Source: Mucilaginibacter jinjuensis
GTDB lineage: Bacteria; Bacteroidota; Bacteroidia; Sphingobacteriales; Sphingobacteriaceae
NCBI RefSeq assembly: GCF_028596025.1
Contig: NZ_CP117167.1
Location: forward strand, 372,001 to 436,000
Direction of reading: 5' to 3'
Length of the DNA stretch: 64,000 nt
Of this stretch, positions 59,128 to 64,000 are shown in pieces. The first letter of the stretch is position 1, and the number at the start of each line of letters is the position of its first letter. The position numbers were made by a program, and so were the translations under genes. Under the pieces are notes generated by a model. The model ran no database searches. It had not been told where the DNA came from and saw only the letters and a list, made by a program, of their open reading frames with translations.

Positions 59128-60381
59128 ATGGAGTTTAAAAGAGTTGTAGTAACCGGGCTTGGCGCACTTACTCCAATTGGCAATAGCGTTCCAGAATACT
59201 GGGACGGTTTGATCAATGGAGTGAGTGGGGCTGCCTTTATTAAAAGTTTTGACGTAACCAACTTCAAAACTAAGTTTGCCTGCGAGGTAAAAAACTTTGA
59301 TGCCGATGCTTTTTTGGGCCGCAAAGATGCCCGCAAGTTAGATCCTTTTGTGCAATACGCACTATATTCAACCGAAGAAGCGGTTAAAGATGCTGGCCTT
59401 GACTTTGATAAACTGGATACCAACCGTATAGGTGTTATCTGGGGATCAGGTATTGGCGGTCTTAAAACGTTTCTGGATGAGGTAGTTGCTTTTGCTAAAG
59501 GTGATGGTACACCGCGTTTTAATCCTTTCTTTATCCCTAAAATGATTGCCGATATTGCCCCAGGCCATATCTCTATTAAATACGGGTTACGCGGACCGAA
59601 CTTTACCACAGTTTCGGCATGTGCCTCTTCAAATAATTCGCTTATCGATGCCTTTAACTATATCCGTTTAGGCAAAGCAAATATGTTTATCAGCGGTGGT
59701 TCTGAGGCTATTATTAACGAGGCTGGTATTGGTGGCTTTAACGCCATGCATGCATTATCAACCCGTAATGATGACCCGGCAACGGCTTCACGCCCGTTTG
59801 ATCTTGACCGCGACGGCTTTGTAGCCGGCGAAGGTGCAGGTACCATTATACTGGAAGAACTGGAACACGCTAAAGCGCGTGGTGCTAAAATTTATGCAGA
59901 AATGATGGGCGGCGGCATGAGTGCCGATGCTTACCACATGACTGCACCGCACCCCGAAGGTTTAGGCGCCGCTTTAGTAATGAAAGCCGCTTTAGAAGAT
60001 GCTAACATGACCCCTGCAGATATCGACTATGTGAATGTACACGGTACATCTACACCAATAGGCGATCCGCAAGAGGTTAAGGCCATTACAGAGGCTTACG
60101 GTGAGCATATTCATCGTATTAACATTAGCTCTACCAAATCAATGACAGGTCACCTTTTAGGTGCTGCCGGTGCGGTTGAAGCTATTGCTGCTATTCTGGC
60201 TGTTAAAAATGACATTATTCCGCCTACCATCAACCATTTTACTGATGATCCGGCGTTCGACCCTAAGATCAACTTTACCTTTAATAAAGCTCAGAAACGT
60301 GTAGTGCGTGCTGCGCAAAGTAATGGTTTTGGTTTTGGCGGCCATAATGCTTCTGTGATATTTAAAAAGTACGAAGACTAA
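59128..60381 (+). CDS. fabF: 3-oxoacyl-ACP synthase II
   Basis: A 417-residue condensing enzyme extending acyl-ACP with malonyl-ACP. The catalytic triad is C165 (VSACASSNN), H305 (NVHGTSTP) and H342 (KSMTGHLLGAAGA). GFGFGGHNASVIF near the end is the glycine-rich substrate loop. Full length and cotranscribed with acpP and rnc. Confidence 0.98.
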   Translation: MEFKRVVVTGLGALTPIGNSVPEYWDGLINGVSGAAFIKSFDVTNFKTKFACEVKNFDADAFLGRKDARKLDPFVQYALYSTEEAVKDAGLDFDKLDTNRIGVIWGSGIGGLKTFLDEVVAFAKGDGTPRFNPFFIPKMIADIAPGHISIKYGLRGPNFTTVSACASSNNSLIDAFNYIRLGKANMFISGGSEAIINEAGIGGFNAMHALSTRNDDPATASRPFDLDRDGFVAGEGAGTIILEELEHAKARGAKIYAEMMGGGMSADAYHMTAPHPEGLGAALVMKAALEDANMTPADIDYVNVHGTSTPIGDPQEVKAITEAYGEHIHRINISSTKSMTGHLLGAAGAVEAIAAILAVKNDIIPPTINHFTDDPAFDPKINFTFNKAQKRVVRAAQSNGFGFGGHNASVIFKKYED

Positions 60382-60392
60382 TTAACGGTTTA

Positions 60393-61118
60393 ATGCCAGT
60401 AAGACGGTTTTATAAGCTTTATCTATCACCAAGCAGAAAGTACGTAAAAACATTAAAGAATTTGCTCGGCTTTGTGCCGGGCAATTTGTCTTTATACCGG
60501 TTGGCATTTCGCCATAAATCGGTTGCACAAAACGTTAAGAAAGGTGTTAAGAACAGCAACGAACGGCTCGAATTTTTGGGCGATGCCGTTTTAGGCAGCG
60601 TTGTAGCCGAAGTTTTGTTTAAACTTTACCCCTACAAAGACGAAGGTTTTTTAACCGAACTACGTTCAAAAATTGTTAACCGTGCTAATTTAAACCAGCT
60701 GGCCCGCAAACTGGGTTTTGATAAACTGGTTGAGTATGATAACCGCATGATCAGCGCCACCCGGCAGGGATCATTATTAGGAGATGCTTTTGAAGCATTG
60801 GTTGGTGCTGTTTACCTGGATAAGGGTTACGATTTCACCAAGAACTTCCTGATCAATCACATTATCAAGTCGCACATCGACATCCATACGCTGGAGCAGA
60901 CCGAAACTAACTTTAAAAGTAAGCTGATTGAGTGGTGCCAGCGCCACGGCAAAGACATCGTTTTTGAGCAGATTACTAACCAGGAAGGTGAAAGTAACAA
61001 ACTTTTTACCATCTCGGTAAACATAGATGGCGAGGTGATGGGCAGCGGCAAAGAATTCAGCAAAAAGCTGGCCGAAAAATTGGCTGCCGAAAAGGCCTGC
61101 GAAGCGCTTGGGATCTAA
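60393..61118 (+). CDS. rnc: Ribonuclease III
   Basis: A 241-residue double-strand-specific endoribonuclease. The RNase III signature NERLEFLGDAVLG (56-68) carries E60 and D64, and D131 and E134 complete the metal site. A dsRNA-binding domain occupies about 172-240 (TNFKSKLIEWCQRHGKDIVFEQI...). It matures rRNA and degrades structured RNA. It overlaps the convergent gene by four bases (CTAA) at the stop codons. Confidence 0.97.
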   Translation: MPVRRFYKLYLSPSRKYVKTLKNLLGFVPGNLSLYRLAFRHKSVAQNVKKGVKNSNERLEFLGDAVLGSVVAEVLFKLYPYKDEGFLTELRSKIVNRANLNQLARKLGFDKLVEYDNRMISATRQGSLLGDAFEALVGAVYLDKGYDFTKNFLINHIIKSHIDIHTLEQTETNFKSKLIEWCQRHGKDIVFEQITNQEGESNKLFTISVNIDGEVMGSGKEFSKKLAEKLAAEKACEALGI

Positions 61119-61864
61119 TTATTGCTCGGTTGTTTAAAGATATTAACCGGTACAATAGCTCCGTTTTTCTTGAAAGAAGCGTACGATTTTTTGATATACA
61201 GGATAATCTCATAATCGTCCCATTTGGCAATATCATCGTGTGATGGGCGGTAGCTCAGCATAAATAATCGAACGCTGTCTCCCTGCATACCTGTGGTGCG
61301 TGATACTATTTCAGGCGTATATTTTTTATCCACCTCAGTTGCTTCCTGTTCTGTCTTGGCAAAGCGGGCAAAATTTCTGGCCTGGCTCGGTGCTTTACCA
61401 AAGGCCTCGTATAACGAAGTGATGGGATTGGTAATATAATTAAGTACCGATGGTTTGCCATCGTAATAAATGCCTTTACTGCGGTAATCGTTCATAAAAC
61501 CGCTCAATTCCTGCTTTTTGGTTTGTCCTTTTACCTGCACCTCGTTAAGCGCAATAACGGGTAATAAACTAATATAAAGCGTACTGAAATTTCCGATAGC
61601 CTGCTTAAAAGGGGTATATCCATCTTTTATAATCAGCAACGTATCGCCCACACTCACCTTGGCATTAAATTCGCCGTATAGGTTGCTTGATGTGGTAACA
61701 TTAGTTTTTAAGTTGGTAATGTTAGCTCCCGCGATTTTCTCGAGCATACCTTTTTTAAACACAATTCCACGTATTGCCTCTACCTGTTGCCCATAGCTTA
61801 GCATAGGTAAAAAGCAGATGTAAAGTATTAAGCTCTTGAAAATTCCCCTCAACATATCGTACAA
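61115..61864 (-). CDS. Secreted carboxypeptidase-regulatory-like domain protein
   Basis: A 249-residue protein with an N-terminal signal (membrane segment MLRGIFKSLILYICFLPML and cleavage near YGQQ). Residues about 30-100 form a CarboxypepD_reg-like beta-sandwich: IRGIVFKKGMLEKIAGANITNLKTNVTTSSNLYGEFNAKVSVGDTLLIIKDGY. The C-terminal part is helical and charged, and ends in a YEIILYIKKSYASFKKNG strand region. It is a common Bacteroidota periplasmic layout; the role is unknown. Confidence 0.8.
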   Translation of the reverse strand: MYDMLRGIFKSLILYICFLPMLSYGQQVEAIRGIVFKKGMLEKIAGANITNLKTNVTTSSNLYGEFNAKVSVGDTLLIIKDGYTPFKQAIGNFSTLYISLLPVIALNEVQVKGQTKKQELSGFMNDYRSKGIYYDGKPSVLNYITNPITSLYEAFGKAPSQARNFARFAKTEQEATEVDKKYTPEIVSRTTGMQGDSVRLFMLSYRPSHDDIAKWDDYEIILYIKKSYASFKKNGAIVPVNIFKQPSNN

Positions 61865-61904
61865 AGGTAGCCATAACCATGTAATTGAATTGTGAAAAAG
61901 TGTT

Positions 61905-62061
61905 AAAGGTTAGTGAGTGGTTGGAGTGAGTTAAGTAAGTTGATTGTTGATTGAGTTGGATTAAGTTCTGTATTATATAACTTAATCAACTACTTAACAT
62001 GTCAACCCCAATCAACTAAAGCCCTAACTCAATCAACGTATTCCAACTTAATCAACAAAAC
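61905..62061. repeat. Short-word array with inverted halves (GATTGAGTT/AACTTAATC type)
   Basis: GAGTGGTTGGAGTGAGTTAA and GATTGAGTTGGATTAAGTTC on the left are matched on the right by AACTTAATCAACTACTTAAC and AACTCAATCAACG-type words. It fills the space between the divergent gene at 61864 and yicC. No gene was seen. Confidence 0.65.
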
Positions 62062-62063
62062 TG

Positions 62064-62071
62064 TATCTTTG
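62064..62071 (+). promoter_or_regulatory. -7 promoter box of yicC (TATCTTTG)
   Basis: TATCTTTGCAC is followed at once by the yicC ATG, with three bases between the box and the start codon. Confidence 0.6.
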
Positions 62072-62074
62072 CAC

Positions 62075-62950
62075 ATGATAAAGTCAATGACAGGGTACGG
62101 CATCGCTGTTTCCGACTCTGGCAGCACCAAATACACAGTTGAGATTAAATCGCTCAACAGCAAGTTCCTCGAGTTGTCGCTGCGCATGCCCAAAGCTTTT
62201 TCCGAAAAAGAGTTTCAATTACGTACGGACTGTAACAAGCAGATCGAGCGTGGTAAAGTAAACCTCAGCATTAATATTGAGCAAGCTGACAAGCAAGCCA
62301 AAGCTGCAGGTATCGATACCGTTTTGTTGAAACACTATTATGATCAGCTTAAATCGGTAAGCGAAAGCCTAAACGAACCTACCAGTAACCTGCTGCAACT
62401 GGCATTAGGCTTACCAGAGGTGGTTAAGTTTGATGAAGAAACCCTATCAGACGAGCAATGGAAAGAAGCCGATAAAACCTTTAAGCAGGCTATGGCAGCA
62501 TTTCAGCAGTTCAGGATTGATGAAGGCGCTGTTTTGGAGAACGAAGTGCGTGGCCGCATTGCTATCATACTGCAAAACCTGGAGCAGGTAGTTTTAGAAG
62601 AACCAAAGCGTGTTGCCCAGGTTCGCGAACGTTTGCAAACCTTCCTTTCTGATGCCGTTGGCCGTGAAAACGTTGACCAGAACCGCCTGGAGCAGGAACT
62701 GATCTATTACATCGACAAATTTGATGTTACCGAAGAAAAAGTAAGGCTAAAAAGCCATTGCGACTACTTTTTGGAAACCCTGAAAAGTGATGATGCCAAT
62801 GGTAAAAAACTTGGCTTTATATCGCAGGAAATAGGCCGGGAAATTAATACCCTGGGCTCAAAAGCCAATGACGCTGCCATCCAAAAGCTGGTAGTAGGCA
62901 TGAAAGAAGAACTTGAAAAAATTAAAGAACAACTATTAAACGTGTTGTAG
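62075..62950 (+). CDS. yicC: YicC family protein (endoribonuclease-associated)
   Basis: A 291-residue protein starting IKSMTGYG, the family's invariant opening. An upstream TTG frame would add MH, but it lies inside the promoter box, so the ATG at 62075 is chosen. The middle is helical and charged. The C-terminal half contains YYIDKFDVTEEKVRLKSHCDYFLETL and a final GFISQEIGREINTLGSKANDAAIQ. YicC proteins are linked to small-RNA and stationary-phase control and are described as RNases. It starts the yicC-gmk-nadD group. Confidence 0.95.
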   Translation: MIKSMTGYGIAVSDSGSTKYTVEIKSLNSKFLELSLRMPKAFSEKEFQLRTDCNKQIERGKVNLSINIEQADKQAKAAGIDTVLLKHYYDQLKSVSESLNEPTSNLLQLALGLPEVVKFDEETLSDEQWKEADKTFKQAMAAFQQFRIDEGAVLENEVRGRIAIILQNLEQVVLEEPKRVAQVRERLQTFLSDAVGRENVDQNRLEQELIYYIDKFDVTEEKVRLKSHCDYFLETLKSDDANGKKLGFISQEIGREINTLGSKANDAAIQKLVVGMKEELEKIKEQLLNVL

Positions 62951-62951
62951 T

Positions 62952-63045
62952 GGATAGTTAGTGAGTTAGTGAGTGTTGAGTTGTGAATGTCAAGCTCACC
63001 ATTCGATATAACTCACTAACTCACTCATTCACTAACTCAAAACTA
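62952..63045. repeat. Short-word array with inverted halves (AGTTAGTGAGTT type)
   Basis: AGTTAGTGAGTTAGTGAGTG on the left is matched by ACTCACTAACTCACTCATTC and ACTAACTC on the right. The stem lies between yicC and gmk. Confidence 0.7.
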
Positions 63046-63049
63046 TATT

Positions 63050-63619
63050 ATGACCCAAGGCAAACTGGTTATATTTTCTGCACCGTCGGGAGCCGGTAAA
63101 ACTACCATAGTACATCACCTGCTATCTAAAATGTCCGAGCTGGAGTTTTCTATCTCGGCAACTACGCGCGAAGCACGAGGCGACGAGCGTAACGGAACCG
63201 ATTATTATTTTATTAGTGTAGAAGAATTTTTGCACCGTATTGCCAAAAAGCATTTTGTTGAGTTTGAGGAAGTATATAGCGGCACGTTTTACGGTACGCT
63301 GCGCGAAGAAATTGAACGTATCTGGAAAACTGGTAAAACCGTGATATTTGATATTGATGTTGAGGGCGGCTTGCACCTTAAGCGCAAGTATGGCAACCAG
63401 GCTTTGGCCATATTTGTTCAGCCACCATCACTGGAGGTATTGAAAGAAAGATTAACCGGCCGCGGTACCGATAGCGTTAAAAAGCTGGAAGAGCGATTTG
63501 AGAAAGCAGAAAAGGAATTAAACTACGCACCACGCTTTGATGTGATACTAAAAAATCACGACCTTGAAACTGCCTGTAAAGAAGCAGAGCAGTTGGTAAA
63601 AGATTTTATAAAGGAATAA
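63050..63619 (+). CDS. gmk: Guanylate kinase
   Basis: A 189-residue enzyme phosphorylating GMP to GDP. The P-loop SAPSGAGKTTIV starts near residue 10. The GMP-binding segment includes SISATTREARGDERNGTDYYFIS and FVEFEEVYSGTFYGT. Full length. It lies between yicC and nadD on the same strand. Confidence 0.97.
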   Translation: MTQGKLVIFSAPSGAGKTTIVHHLLSKMSELEFSISATTREARGDERNGTDYYFISVEEFLHRIAKKHFVEFEEVYSGTFYGTLREEIERIWKTGKTVIFDIDVEGGLHLKRKYGNQALAIFVQPPSLEVLKERLTGRGTDSVKKLEERFEKAEKELNYAPRFDVILKNHDLETACKEAEQLVKDFIKE

Positions 63620-63712
63620 GCTGTTTGGTTTGATATTATTAAACACTTAGTTGTTTTCTTAATGGAATTATAATATATTGCCTATATAATTCAAAATCCG
63701 GTATTGTAGAAA

Positions 63713-64000
63713 ATGAAGATAGGCTTGTTGTTCGGCTCTTTTAACCCTATACATATAGGCCATTTAATTATTGCTAATTATATGGCCAACCATACCGAAC
63801 TTGATAAAGTTTGGCTGGTAGTATCGCCGCAAAACCCCTTCAAGAAGCTGGGCGACCTGATTAATACCTACGACCGCCTTGAGATGGCGCGCCTGGCTAC
63901 AGATAATTCGGAGAATATTTCGGTTAGCGATATTGAGCTTAAAATGCCGCAACCATCGTACACCATCGATACCCTTACCCTGCTTAAAGAGAAATATCCC
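63713..64000 (+). CDS. nadD: Nicotinate-nucleotide adenylyltransferase (5' part; cut by the window end)
   Basis: The ATG at 63713 opens a frame that is still open at 64000; 96 codons are visible. The product begins MKIGLLFGSFNPIHIGHLII, with the nucleotidyltransferase GSFNPIHIGH motif, followed by WLVVSPQNPFKK, a NadD-typical loop. It makes NaAD from nicotinate mononucleotide and ATP in NAD synthesis. It comes third after yicC and gmk. Confidence 0.95.
   Translation, partial: MKIGLLFGSFNPIHIGHLIIANYMANHTELDKVWLVVSPQNPFKKLGDLINTYDRLEMARLATDNSENISVSDIELKMPQPSYTIDTLTLLKEKYP

Noticed and set aside
62952-63045. A CRISPR-like array in the repeated AGTTAGTGAGTT words
   Set aside because: Units are 8-12 bases, there are no spacers of constant length and no cas genes are nearby.

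Overview
The window looks like a chromosomal segment of a Bacteroidota bacterium, most probably a member of the Sphingobacteriaceae close to Mucilaginibacter or Pedobacter. This is inferred from gene content: a PorP/SprF protein, an IPExxxVDY protein next to acpP-fabF-rnc, LruC and DUF1080 proteins, a DUF4407 protein, a DUF5687-like ABC permease, and many lipoproteins with LxxC lipoboxes. It is also inferred from Bacteroidota-type promoters (TTG, about 19 bp, TAnnTTTG), several of which sit 3-5 bases before an ATG. No rRNA, tRNA, CRISPR array, prophage or classical insertion sequence was seen.

Layout. 1-9.5 kb: 3' end of a beta-strand-repeat protein, rlmI, a lipoprotein, csaA-tadA, superoxide dismutase, an oxidoreductase pair, pnuC and an M13 peptidase. 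9.6-20.9 kb: a small XRE regulator, acyl-CoA dehydrogenase, a TlpA-like protein, a repeat-rich stretch (12.7-13.5 kb), a DUF1080 protein, dipeptide epimerase, a pepsin-like lipoprotein, a rhomboid protease and an M14 peptidase. 20.9-30.8 kb: a GIY-YIG nuclease framed by 38-bp inverted repeats, pepT, a rhodanese/SPFH operon, a DUF4407 protein, a HigBA toxin-antitoxin pair, and coupled M61 and M28 peptidases. 30.8-42.3 kb: an acetyltransferase, an ABC exporter, a clan-A glycosidase, truC, an alpha/beta hydrolase, kup, and a run of small VOC/SRPBCC/DoxX/YjbR proteins. 42.5-55.3 kb: DUF1080, TlpA, a PfkB kinase, a glycosyltransferase, PorP/SprF, an RNA-processing-type metallo-beta-lactamase, a BlaI/M56-TonB signalling pair and an LruC lipoprotein. 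55.3-64 kb: a beta-barrel protein, pyk, the acpP-fabF-rnc block and yicC-gmk-nadD (nadD cut by the window end).

The functional theme is a housekeeping core (fatty acid synthesis, RNA processing, glycolysis, NAD and nucleotide supply) mixed with an unusually large set of envelope and peptide-degrading enzymes (M13, M14, M20B, M28, M56, M61, rhomboid, and a pepsin-fold protease).

The most unusual content is in the spaces between genes. One family of hairpin repeats (core CATTGCGAGGTACGAAGC) occurs at six loci. At one of them the two arms have become 38-bp terminal inverted repeats around a single 98-codon GIY-YIG nuclease gene, which resembles a minimal mobile element with its non-autonomous relatives. 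About ten other gene borders carry low-complexity arrays of a short word that differs from locus to locus, often in inverted pairs. Two divergent small-transcript candidates lie at 56.0-56.8 kb, and a 47-residue His-rich secreted peptide gene is hidden at 17.0-17.2 kb.
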